NCBI GenBank assembly: GCA_947359465.1
Contig: OX375879.1
Location: 117,398,557-117,462,556 of the forward strand
From: Metellina segmentata
Lineage: Eukaryota > Arthropoda > Arachnida > Araneae > Tetragnathidae
Direction of reading: 5' to 3'
DNA: 64,000 nucleotides
In this document: positions 1-8,997 of the stretch, in pieces
How the letters are laid out: each line of letters opens with the position of its first letter
How positions within the stretch are numbered: the first letter of the stretch is position 1
Made by a program: the position numbers and the translations under genes
Notes under the pieces: model-generated
Databases searched by the model: none
The model's input: the letters and a program-made list of their open reading frames with translations, nothing else
Told to the model about the DNA's origin: nothing

Positions 1-10
1 GCTTGAATCA

Positions 11-3000
11 ATGGGGATAGATTCAAATGCCAATGCAACATGGCTTTTCCCGATGGTCGAGAGTAGTCTTCCTGAGGAGACATTAAAGGCATGGCATAGA
101 AGCCCATCGTACATGATTGATGTAGAGGAGGGAAAGTCTCGTCTTTCACATTTGTTAGAATTCCTGAAAAGGGAAGTTGAAGGGGAAGAGAGATTGTCTT
201 TGGCGCGAAAAGGTTTTGATGGTACAGGTGCCAGGGCATCTGGGGGAAGTTCCGAAATACCAAATAGAGCGGTCCATAAGCTTAATAGAAGTCCAAGTAC
301 CGCAACTGTAGCCGGGTTATATACTACTAAGAACTTAAAATGCATTTTTTGTGACAAGTCCCATGACACACGTGAATGTTATACCGCTAGATCTATGCCG
401 TATAAAGAAAAGGTAAACAAGCTAAAACAAAAGAAAGCTTGTCTGAAATGTTTCAAATTTTTCCACATAGCCAAGGACTGTAAAATGTTTGTCCGTTGTA
501 TTGTATGTGATAAAGCACATAACGCCCTGCTTTGCCCGGATAAGAATAAAGATAGTAATTCGTCTGAGGACAAGAAAGATGAGGTCCTACAGACGACTTT
601 ATCTCATCCAACGTGTACAAGGGAAGTTGCTCTCATGACATTGGAAGTTGTAGTAAGAGGGAAGAAATCCAAGAAAATTAGAGCCCTATGTGATTCCGGG
701 TCACAAAGAAGTTACATTTTGACACACACTGCCATAGAGCTTGGTTTACAGCCTATGTCTACTGAAACAGTAGCTCATTCGTTATTTGGAGGCTCCCAGA
801 TGGAAGCAAAGCCACATAATAAATACCGTGTTCAGTTAAGTGCTCCACAGGGTTCCCTTCCAAAGACGACCTTTGTATTCGATTTCCTGGACCAGGATAG
901 GATTTGTGGCCGAATACCCAGAGTCCCCAAAGGTCCACTGCTGAAAGAATTGAAGTTTCACAGGATTTGGGTGTCCGACATAGGTCTAGGGTGTCCCGAA
1001 GTAGAACTTTTGATTGGTAGTGATATTTATGGACAGCTTTTAACGGGTCAAATTAAACAATTAGAGAGCGGGATGACTGCCATCCAAACCAAACTCGGGT
1101 GGACAGTCTGCGGACAGCTAGAGAATCCTTCGGAAGAATGTTGGACGGGAGGAACTGCCTTGTTGACCACAAACCTGGTTCTGAAAGACATGAAAGTTCC
1201 TGAATTGTGGAGACTAGAAGCAATTGGCATCACCGATCCGAGTGCAACTCTGACAAAGGTTAACGAGGAAGAACTAGCTCACGACCAATTCTTACAAGAA
1301 CTGACGAGGAATGAAGATGGTCGCTACTGTGTTGGGCTTCCATGGATAAAAGGAAAACAGGAAATTCCTTCCAATAGAAATGTTGCTGAGAGAAGACTCA
1401 TGAGCACAACTCGGAAGCTGAAGACTCTCCAAAAATTCGAAGAATACGGGAAATTATTCCAAGAGTGGGAAGCGGAAGGGGTCATCAGTAGAGTACCAGA
1501 AGAAAATATTAAGATCCCAGGGCATTACCTTCCTCACCACGCTGTCATTAAGCCGGGTAGTGTGACTACCGCAATAAGACCCGTATTTGATGCATCTAGT
1601 AAACTCGGAAGGGCACCTTCTCTAAATGACTGTCTTCTGAAAGGGCCTAACCTGATAGAGCAAATCCCTGCTATATTATTACGGTTTAGGACAAAGGCCA
1701 TCGCTGCTGTTGCAGACATTAGGAGAGCTTTCTTGCAAATTGAAGTGAAAGAAACGGATCGTCATTTTTTGAGATTCCTATGGTGGGAAAAGACTGACAA
1801 GATCCAAGTTTATCAGCACAATAGAGTAGTGTTTGGGGCAACTTGTAGTCCATTTTTGCTCGGTGCAGTCATCCGTTGTCATCTAGATAATGCTCCCGAG
1901 GAGCTGAAACCAGTCGCAGAAAAACTGTCAAAATCCTTTTACGTAGATAATTGCGTAACTTCCTTCAATGATTTATCTGAATTAGAAGAATTCGTTACTC
2001 AGTCAACTAAGTTGATGTCCGAAGCCAAGATGGAATTGAGGATGTGGCAATTTGGTCCAACAGAGGAAGTCTACGAAGCTTCGTTCAAGAATAAAATGCT
2101 TCTAGAAGATGATCTTGCTGCCCCTATTTCAGTTTTAGGTCTCCAATGGGACCGAGCAGAAGATTGTCTAAGCATTTGTAGCAAATTGAACTCGAATTTG
2201 AAAAACCCTTCTAAAAGAGAAATTTTGTCTGTAACCCAAAGTATACACGATCCCATCGGTATCTATGCTCCAGCATTGCTACCTGCGAAAGTGTTGATTC
2301 AGAAGGTGTGGATTGTATTATATACATGTGCTGTATATAGAGCAGTGCATCTGGAAGCAGTCACGTCCTTAAGTACAGAGGCGTTCCTACAATCGCTGCG
2401 TCGTTTCATTGCCCGACGTGGTAGACCTTCTACCATATACTCGGATAATGGGACTAATTTCACTGGCACCAATAACCAGCTCAAGGAGGTGGATTGGTCC
2501 GAAATCGAATCGGTCGAGAGACCCATCAACTGGAAATTTATCCCACCCACTGCGGCTTGGTGGGGTGGATGGTGGGAGCGTCTCATCCGCTGTGTGAAGA
2601 TGCTCCTTGTGAGAACACTTGGCCGAGCATCACTTGACTTTGAGGAGCTATGCACAGTGCTGTGCGATGCTGAAGCTACCATAAACAGTAGGCCACTAAC
2701 TTACATCAGTGACGGACCAGAAGGTCTGTCACCCTTGACTCCATCTATGTTTTTGCAGGACATGGCTACAACGGGAGTTGCAGACATAGACAATATAAAT
2801 GAAAGACGACTGCAACTTCGACAAAAATACTGTCAACAATTACGTGAGCAGCTAAGAATTCGTTTTCGCCAAGAATATTTAGGACAACTAGTGCAAAAAT
2901 CCGGAAATAAAGATTCTACCCTCCAAGTAGGGGATGTTGTATTGGTAGGGCAGTACAATCAGAAACGTGTGAAGTGGCCGATGGCTCGAATAGAAAAAAT

Positions 3001-3178
3001 TTTCCCTAGTAGGGATGGTAAAGCGCGCGTGGTTCAAATAAAAACCTTGAATGGAACACTTATTCGGCCAATTCAAAGATTGTATCATCTAGAGGTTTCA
3101 AAAACTGATGATCCTGTAGTTAAAAGATCTAGAAGTGGCAGAGTCCTTAAGGTTCCGGCGAGATTGAATTTGTGGTGA
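11..3178 (+). CDS. BEL/Pao gag-pol polyprotein, internally deleted, 5' incomplete
   Basis: The product is the retrotransposon polyprotein that would package, process, reverse-transcribe and integrate the element. Visible in order (residues of the 1055-aa frame): a gag C-terminal segment (about 1-95); three cysteine-rich zinc-knuckle-like clusters (about 111-175); an aspartic protease with DSGS at 228-231; a reverse transcriptase with FDAS near 526, VADI (Asp 569) and the YVDN catalytic box at 644-647; then an abrupt join near residue 767 (about base 2312) into the middle of the integrase core, whose SDNG (Asp 812) and GWWER (Glu 856) are present; and a C-terminal integrase-associated domain (about 970-1040). 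RNase H, the zinc-binding integrase N terminus and the first catalytic Asp of DDE are missing. Family members are usually some 1700 residues or more. The deletion kept the frame. The annotated start is only the first Met in the window; the true protein begins upstream. Confidence 0.88.
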   Translation: MGIDSNANATWLFPMVESSLPEETLKAWHRSPSYMIDVEEGKSRLSHLLEFLKREVEGEERLSLARKGFDGTGARASGGSSEIPNRAVHKLNRSPSTATVAGLYTTKNLKCIFCDKSHDTRECYTARSMPYKEKVNKLKQKKACLKCFKFFHIAKDCKMFVRCIVCDKAHNALLCPDKNKDSNSSEDKKDEVLQTTLSHPTCTREVALMTLEVVVRGKKSKKIRALCDSGSQRSYILTHTAIELGLQPMSTETVAHSLFGGSQMEAKPHNKYRVQLSAPQGSLPKTTFVFDFLDQDRICGRIPRVPKGPLLKELKFHRIWVSDIGLGCPEVELLIGSDIYGQLLTGQIKQLESGMTAIQTKLGWTVCGQLENPSEECWTGGTALLTTNLVLKDMKVPELWRLEAIGITDPSATLTKVNEEELAHDQFLQELTRNEDGRYCVGLPWIKGKQEIPSNRNVAERRLMSTTRKLKTLQKFEEYGKLFQEWEAEGVISRVPEENIKIPGHYLPHHAVIKPGSVTTAIRPVFDASSKLGRAPSLNDCLLKGPNLIEQIPAILLRFRTKAIAAVADIRRAFLQIEVKETDRHFLRFLWWEKTDKIQVYQHNRVVFGATCSPFLLGAVIRCHLDNAPEELKPVAEKLSKSFYVDNCVTSFNDLSELEEFVTQSTKLMSEAKMELRMWQFGPTEEVYEASFKNKMLLEDDLAAPISVLGLQWDRAEDCLSICSKLNSNLKNPSKREILSVTQSIHDPIGIYAPALLPAKVLIQKVWIVLYTCAVYRAVHLEAVTSLSTEAFLQSLRRFIARRGRPSTIYSDNGTNFTGTNNQLKEVDWSEIESVERPINWKFIPPTAAWWGGWWERLIRCVKMLLVRTLGRASLDFEELCTVLCDAEATINSRPLTYISDGPEGLSPLTPSMFLQDMATTGVADIDNINERRLQLRQKYCQQLREQLRIRFRQEYLGQLVQKSGNKDSTLQVGDVVLVGQYNQKRVKWPMARIEKIFPSRDGKARVVQIKTLNGTLIRPIQRLYHLEVSKTDDPVVKRSRSGRVLKVPARLNLW

Positions 3179-3361
3179 GGCTCACGGATTTGTATGTACT
3201 AATCCGAATCTAATTTTCCATTTGGTGAACTTGTACATAAAAACTTAGTAGAACTCTAACCAAATTTCAATTGATTGTTCCATTGATTTTATTGTATTTT
3301 AGTGATTTATTTCTGTATTTCTAATATTGTTATTATGTTTAATTTTAGCTCCCGCAAAATT

Positions 3362-3373
3362 AAGGTGGGAGGA
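3362..3373 (+). other. polypurine tract of the BEL/Pao element
   Basis: A purine-rich run (AAGGTGGGAGGA) lies directly before the TGTT that opens the LTR. This is the position where plus-strand DNA synthesis is primed in LTR retroelements. Confidence 0.6.
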
Positions 3374-3703
3374 TGTTAAGAATTGTAAGTACATACGTTG
3401 CTAGGTGATGCAACCGTTGAGCTATTGCTCCGCAATTCCGTTGCTAGCTGACGCATGCACTTGAGAAAGTTGCCAGCTGCAAGGAGTTGCGTCTTGGGAA
3501 GAAAGGTTTTCGCAGAGACCGTCCCTGTACTATAGGAGGACGGAAGTAATTTTACGGCTAAGGCCTCACAGTAGTGGCGAGTCCACAAATGTATAGTTAT
3601 ATGTTCAGTTACGTTTTTATTTTAATAAAGTTATTGTTGTACAAGAAGTGTACATCTTTTTTATTGGAATGAAACCAGATTCGGATACCAGTGGATCCAA
3701 CTA
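3374..3703 (+). repeat. 3' LTR of BEL/Pao element
   Basis: Begins TGTTAAGAATTG immediately after the purine tract and carries an AATAAA polyadenylation signal at 3623-3628. The end near 3703 is a judgement from typical BEL LTR layout; an alternative end is the ACA near 3654. No partner LTR is in the window to settle it. Confidence 0.6.
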
Positions 3704-3828
3704 AAGAGGGGTGAGTACCCCAACTTAATTTCACAGATCATTTGTAAATAATATTGATAGTAAATATAAAGAATCTGCTGCCGGGCTTGGGTCAAGCCCG
3801 AACTATAGAATTGTGTGGATATAGATAC

Positions 3829-3885
3829 CACACCGTCGTACTGGAGCAATAGAACGGGCAATTGACGAAGGTCCAGGGAGGGAGG
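3829..3885 (-). repeat. SINE-B/A 3' fragment
   Basis: A diverged copy of the SINE 3' end (GTCGTACTGGAGCAATAGAA), about 55 bp, just upstream of a longer SINE copy in the same orientation. Confidence 0.55.
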
Positions 3886-3889
3886 GAAT

Positions 3890-4204
3890 TTTAGTTAACG
3901 TCGTACTAGAGCAACACAACGGGCTATTGACGACGGTCCGGGATCAGTCCCTTAAGGGAAAGATCCGAGGACAACACCTCGTAATTTTGAACCACGGTCA
4001 GATGACGAAGCAACACCTGAGATGGCACCCCACTCTCCAAACTTCCACGCCAACCCAACGTGAGGACTTTCGGCCACGACAGATTTAAGGTGCACCAGCC
4101 GCCTCTACGCCATACGCTTACAAACATCCATGTCCGGACCCGGATTCGAACCAGGAACCTTCCTATCTAGAGGCTAACACCTTAACCACTATACCGGTTG
4201 GTCA
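3890..4204 (-). repeat. SINE-A, near full length
   Basis: A minus-strand copy of the tRNA-derived SINE described at 36172-36503. The tRNA-like head with the B box (GGTTCGAATCC) lies at the right end near 4143-4200 and the 3' tail at the left. No clean target duplication is visible because further SINE pieces abut the head. Confidence 0.85.
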
Positions 4205-4375
4205 GCGACGACGGTCCAGGATCAATGACGAAGGGAAAGAGCCGACGACGACACCCCGTCATCTGACCGGGTTCAAAATTACGAGGTGTTGTCCTCGGAA
4301 TTTTTCCTTCGGGGGTTGATCCCGGACCACCGTCGCCAATAATCCGTTGTTGTTGCTCAAGTGCGACGTGTATTG
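4205..4375. repeat. two SINE fragments in inverted arrangement
   Basis: 4205-4252 matches the SINE 3' body on the minus strand; 4253-4375 matches the same body on the plus strand. Together with the copies on either side they form a short SINE cluster with switching orientation. Confidence 0.65.
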
Positions 4376-4383
4376 GAAATACC

Positions 4384-4563
4384 AGAAATACCACTACCGA
4401 GGACAATATCACGTAATTTTGCCCAAGATCAGATGACGAGGCAACACCTGAGCTTGCACCCTGCTCTCCAAACTTCCACACCAGGTCAACGTGTGGACTT
4501 AAAAATCACGACAGATCAATTCTGCACCAGCCCATGTGGACAAGACATTCTTTGGCTGGACAT
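4384..4563 (-). repeat. SINE fragment
   Basis: The middle SINE body on the minus strand (CAACACCTGAGC, CTCTCCAAACTTCCACACCA) followed by a SINE-B-like stretch towards the head. Both ends are decayed. Confidence 0.65.
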
Positions 4564-4841
4564 ATTGCTGTGACCAAACATTAAACCGACCGCAAAAAAT
4601 ACATATATAAAGTTATCTATCAAATAGTATTTATTTTATTTACATTTATCATGTTGTTGTTGTATTGTTGTTGTACATTTATCATATAATGCTTAAAAGA
4701 AAGGTAGTTAAAAGTAAATAACGAACTAATTTGATGCTTCGTATTACATTGATTTAACAATTCTTTTAATATTTGCTTCGATTTTAGTAGTGTCCAAGCA
4801 TAAAAATTGATTCTAAATTTTCATTTTTTAATTCAGTCGGG

Positions 4842-4872
<31 letters not shown>

Positions 4873-5289
4873 GACTGAAAAGTTTGTTCACAGATATACG
4901 CTGACTTAAAGAGCCTTGCGCATTTTAATGCTTTATCTAGCAACGCGCTCGCTTTATAATTGCTATTATATACACAGTAAAAATTGCAGAATTTACCTTT
5001 ATTCAATTTATTTTGCAGGTTCTTATCGTTTTACATGTCAATGAGTTCAGACTACTGATTCGGGTGCATTTTCAGGGGTTGGTTAATAAGTCTAACGCCG
5101 GTTTAATTGGTGGGAATCAGAAAAGCGATCTTTGAAGGATGATATGAAACTACCAGTCCTTTCATGTCTTGAATTTGGCGCATTGTACTTTTTACAAACT
5201 TTCTTGAAATTAGAAAATTGGACGTCACGGCTAATTTTTATGTGCACGTACAATTGTTAAAAGTAGCTATCGTGTGACTTGTTAAAGTT
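4564..5289. other. AT-rich unique sequence, no gene seen
   Basis: A long T run sits at about 4842-4868. No open frame of convincing length or recognisable element was found on either strand. Confidence 0.5.
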
Positions 5290-5303
5290 AAGAATAGACA
5301 TGG

Positions 5304-5470
5304 TAATGGTAATGGTAATTTTTAGTTAACGTCGTACTAGAGCAACACAACGGGCTATTGACGACGGTCCGGGATCAGTCCCTTAAGAGAAAGATCCGAG
5401 GACAGCACCTCGTAATTTTGAACCACGGTCAGATGACGAAGCAACACCTGAGCTGGCACCCCACTCTCCA
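5304..5470 (-). repeat. SINE-A, 5'-truncated, with target duplication
   Basis: A 167-bp minus-strand SINE-A copy whose tail is a TTACCAT-type repeat at the left. It is flanked by an exact 14-bp duplication AAGAATAGACATGG at 5290-5303 and 5471-5484. The tRNA-like head is missing, as expected for incomplete reverse transcription. Confidence 0.92.
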
Positions 5471-5484
5471 AAGAATAGACATGG

Positions 5485-5835
5485 AGAGGCGAGCTAGCAG
5501 CAAATCAAGGGAGGGACCCATGCGGCCCGCTGTCTGTGAATCCCTGCTTTAAACCTTAATATATAGTTATAGTATTGGACAAAAACGCGAGTTGATTTTA
5601 TTTATGCTCAGGTTGGGAAACTTAATGACTCGATTCTATCTTCAATAATTCTCGTTGTAAATGCATACTATTTTTACTGGTGACCACAGAAACATTTTTT
5701 ATGAATCCTCTGAGGGAATCGTGAGATTGAAGTAATGACAGTGTCACTACTTTTAACTTGAAATGGTAATTGTTGAAACAAGTAAACGAAGAAAAAGGGC
5801 AGTCCTCAGTTTGCCGAGAAGTCGAAATAGCGTCG
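5485..5835. other. unique AT-rich stretch, nothing recognised
   Basis: No coding frame, repeat family or structured motif that I can support. Confidence 0.4.
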
Positions 5836-5847
5836 AAATCAAATTGG

Positions 5848-5933
5848 TAGGTAGGTAGGTAGGTATTTTAATTAACGTCGTACTGGAGCAACACTACGGG
5901 CTATTGTCGCCGGTCCGGAATCAATCCTAACCA
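5848..5933 (-). repeat. SINE-B, 86-bp 3' end with target duplication
   Basis: Starts with a (TAGG)n run, the reverse complement of the SINE-B ACCTACCTACC tail, followed by about 70 bp of SINE 3' body. Exact 12-bp duplications AAATCAAATTGG lie at 5836-5847 and 5934-5945. Confidence 0.9.
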
Positions 5934-5945
5934 AAATCAAATTGG

Positions 5946-6922
5946 ATTCGACAATGATGAAAATCATCCAAAAGCGAATGACAAAGAGGACATTTTGTTC
6001 CAAGTATTAATAACACCGACTCCCACTCATCCAAATCAATTGGAAAATGTAAATAATTGATTGGATAACCTTTCTGTCCCAACTATGTTCACCGACGTAT
6101 GTCCCCAATACGTGTTTTAGAAAGGCATTAAATAAATTTTCTTCAACTAAGCAAGCGCCATCTATACGTGAAATTAGAAACTATTCGAATTCAGAGGAAG
6201 CGCAAAATGAGAAATTCGACAGTTCTATTTGAAAATACACATTAGGTGCATTCAATAACGAAGATCAATAAATATATACCTGAAACATTTCCATTCTCGA
6301 AACCGAACCATTTTTTCCGGATCACCAAATGTGTGTGTATATATTTATACACCCGCGAAATGTATAATATACAATTTAAAACAACCTTATATAAAAAATA
6401 CTGATTATTCTGATATCTCATGTTTTTAATTTTTGTAAATGTTATCCTTTCTTTTCTTTCACCAAGCCTAAACAACTTGAGTTAGCTAGAATAAAAGTGA
6501 TCTTTTGCGACATTCATTTTAAAAAAAACCTTTTGATGTCATTACACTCAAAACTAAGAAAGTATCTAACTTTGGCAAACTCCTAAAACAATATTTCAGA
6601 AAATGTAGATTTTTCATTAAAGTAAATACTTGGTGGTAGTAGTGAGAATAATCAGTCGGGATTTTTCTGTTTATAAAATTAGTTTCGTTAATTTTTTAAT
6701 TGTTTTCCGCTACGAACAAAACAGTGTTTTTCTAAATTCTTCATTGGCGACATAAAAAGCACGCCAAAAGTTACTACTAAAAAAAGTCTTTGTATCGACA
6801 CCATGATCGGGAGTTTTGAAAATTCCTGAGGGAGGATTGCAACTGCTCGGGGGAATCGATGTATTGGTTTCAATAATAAAATGCTAGTAATTTCACCTTT
6901 TTTGTCTTGGAGATTCATTTTG
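5946..6922. other. AT-rich unique sequence, no gene seen
   Basis: Short open frames here have no recognisable domains and AT-driven composition. Nothing supportable. Confidence 0.4.
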
Positions 6923-7196
6923 TTTACCTCAAGCAGTTTCACCGAGATATCTCGTCCATCAAGATCGGATCAATTTTACTAATGACGAGATATCTCGTCC
7001 ATCAAAATCTGTTCACATTTGCTAAAGACCAAAAACCTAGTGGAAGGAGGGTTAATTCTCGGTTCTTCGCAATCAGCGCTAATAAGACAGATACTTATTT
7101 TTATATTACCACTCCTGGTAGTTTTTTTAGACGAGATATATCGTCAATACAAACACCGATACGATCTTAACGGACGAGATATCCTTGAAGGGTTAA
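6923..7196. mobile_element. TTAA-type MITE with GAGATATCTC palindromes (piggyBac-like)
   Basis: Left end TTTACCTCAAGCAGTTTC and right end CTTGAAGGGTTAA are imperfect inverted ends next to TTTA/TTAA. Inside are repeated palindromic cores (GAGATATCTC at about 6944 and 6988, variants near 7132 and 7175) embedded in CGTCCATCAARATC. Related copies are at 18398-18745, 24738-24965, 39836-42250 and 52693-52850. The TTAA flank and CCCT-type ends suggest piggyBac mobilisation; no transposase is present. Confidence 0.6.
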
Positions 7197-7464
7197 GATC
7201 CTTTGATTGAAGAACACCTATCTTACGGAAATTGGTTTGTCGGCATTCTTGATGACCTTACGAGGCCCTGGTCTGAAAACATTCCACCTGTTTGACGGAA
7301 AGTGATCCTGCTGCTACACAAAACTGGAGGAAAAATTGATTTTGAAAGGGAACTAGACAGCAGTAGGTGTCGAAATCTCAAAACACATACGTGATAGATC
7401 TGTTTTGAAAACAAAATTTCATATTTACTTGAAAATTTCGAAATAAATCAAATTAAGTCGTATA
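7197..7464. other. unique sequence between elements
   Basis: Nothing recognised. Confidence 0.35.
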
Positions 7465-7982
7465 TCTCTACTATTATAAAAGGTAGTGTTTGTCTGTTTC
7501 TTGCCGCAAAATCCTGACGATTCTATGGCACTTACAGCAATGAGATTTAGCACACAGGTAATCCGATTTTTTTGCAATTTTTGGGTCGCGGCGAATTTCA
7601 AAATTCAATATAGATAATTTTTAAATGATTCAATGAAATTTAATTATTATTGTTTTCTTTGGAATGGCAACCGCATAAAGATATGACAGATTCTAAATTT
7701 TTTTTTCCCGTCTCCGTTTTTATATTGCATAGAGGAATGATTTTCCAGCAGAGAATAAAAAACATTTTAACTTTAGTTATTAGTTCTTTTTTCTATGTAC
7801 AAGACCGGTAAAGATTGAATAAAAATTTTAAAGGATTTGAAATCTACGAAAAAGTTTACTTTAAATCAATACCTAAAAATATGATTTTCTTTAAATAAAT
7901 AATTTTTTAATTGAATATATCTTTTATATTTTCGCAAGAGATTGTGACGTCACGGGAACTTTCTCTTTCCAAGTATCTCTAG
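7465..7982 (+). mobile_element. non-autonomous Helitron, family 2
   Basis: Begins TCTCTACTATTATAAAAG after an A and ends with CTAG before a T. At least the first 200 bp are recognisably homologous to the minus-strand copy at 34398-34944, which has a perfect 6-bp stem before its 3' end. Here the 3' hairpin is eroded. No Rep/helicase frame. Confidence 0.6.
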
Positions 7983-8805
7983 TTTCTTAAATATTTTCAA
8001 TCCGTATTATCAGTTTACTTCCTTCATAAGAACATAGATGGCAGCACGAAAAACAATTGATTAAAATGAAAAATGCGTGGGAAATTCGATTGTACTGTGT
8101 TCCTCAAACCCGGATTTTTCTTTTTATTTCATAAAAAATATTCTTCTTTTATTCTCAAATGTTCATCAAGAACTTTATTTTTAACACTTTGACCTCTTGA
8201 GAGACAAGGACGTGATATTGATTTTTCCATTACAAATCTAAATGAAGGAAAGGAATTCTCAGCATATGTGTTAGAAAAGGTGATATGTAATAAATTAAAT
8301 TCGACGCAATTAATAAAAATTGTTTTATAATTACGTAATGCAATGAGTGAACATAGTATGTAAGGAGAATTTACAAGTATTAATAGGAACAGATTTGAAA
8401 TTTAGTCGTCTTAACTAAAATTCAAATTCAATTTCAAAATATATAAATTTTTAGAAAATAAAAATTAAATTATGTTGAAGTACTTGACAGCAGATCGACA
8501 TGATCCACGTTTTAGATTATTTTTAAGTTTCATGGGGCAACTTTTAAAATGCTTACATTTTATGTAATTTACGAGTTTTTAAAGATCCTTAGATAACAAT
8601 TTTACAGTTTGAAAATAGCTGAATGCCACTATAATAATTTCATTTGAAGTACCAACTATAATACAAGATGAATTCTTTGTTAGTATTAGTTAATCATCGA
8701 TGTGTGGTATACTTGTTAAACTATAAAAACAGAACTAGAATAAGATACATCATAGCACTAGAAAAAGAGAGAATTAAAACATATTTTTAAATCAAAATTA
8801 GTTTT
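7983..8805. other. AT-rich unique sequence, no gene seen
   Basis: No supportable feature. Confidence 0.4.
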
Positions 8806-8935
8806 GAGCAAAAGTATAACGCCGAGAGTACAAAAAATATTAATTATGAGGCACAATAATTCAAGAGAAATTTAGTTTAAAAGACACTTAACATAGGGTA
8901 AACTCGTCAGTGAAACCTTATAACGCTGAGCAGGG
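8806..8935 (+). repeat. isolated copy of a ~110-bp repeat also at 12950-13180
   Basis: Shares GAGCAAAAG, ACTTAACA, AAACTCGTCAGTGA and CTTATAACGCTGA-type blocks in the same order with two adjacent units at 12950-13180. The hAT element and LINE lie between the copies. Confidence 0.55.
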
Positions 8936-8989
8936 TGTGAAATAATTAGGATTTTTCAAAAATATTATTAAAATCGATTTTTTTGTTTT

Positions 8990-8997
8990 GTTTAAAC
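8990..8997 (+). other. target-site duplication, left (hAT)
   Basis: GTTTAAAC, identical to 11479-11486. It is itself an 8-bp palindrome and fits the hAT target preference nTnnnnAn. Confidence 0.95.

Larger units (their letters stand above)
1..3703 (+). mobile_element. BEL/Pao LTR retrotransposon, 3' portion (5' end outside window)
   Basis: A gag-pol reading frame, a purine-rich tract and a 3' LTR follow one another in the order expected for a BEL/Pao element. The 5' LTR, primer-binding site and first part of gag lie upstream of the window. The reading frame is open but has lost an internal block (see the coding entry), so this copy cannot be autonomous. The 3' limit is approximate because the second LTR is not present for comparison. 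Confidence 0.85.
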
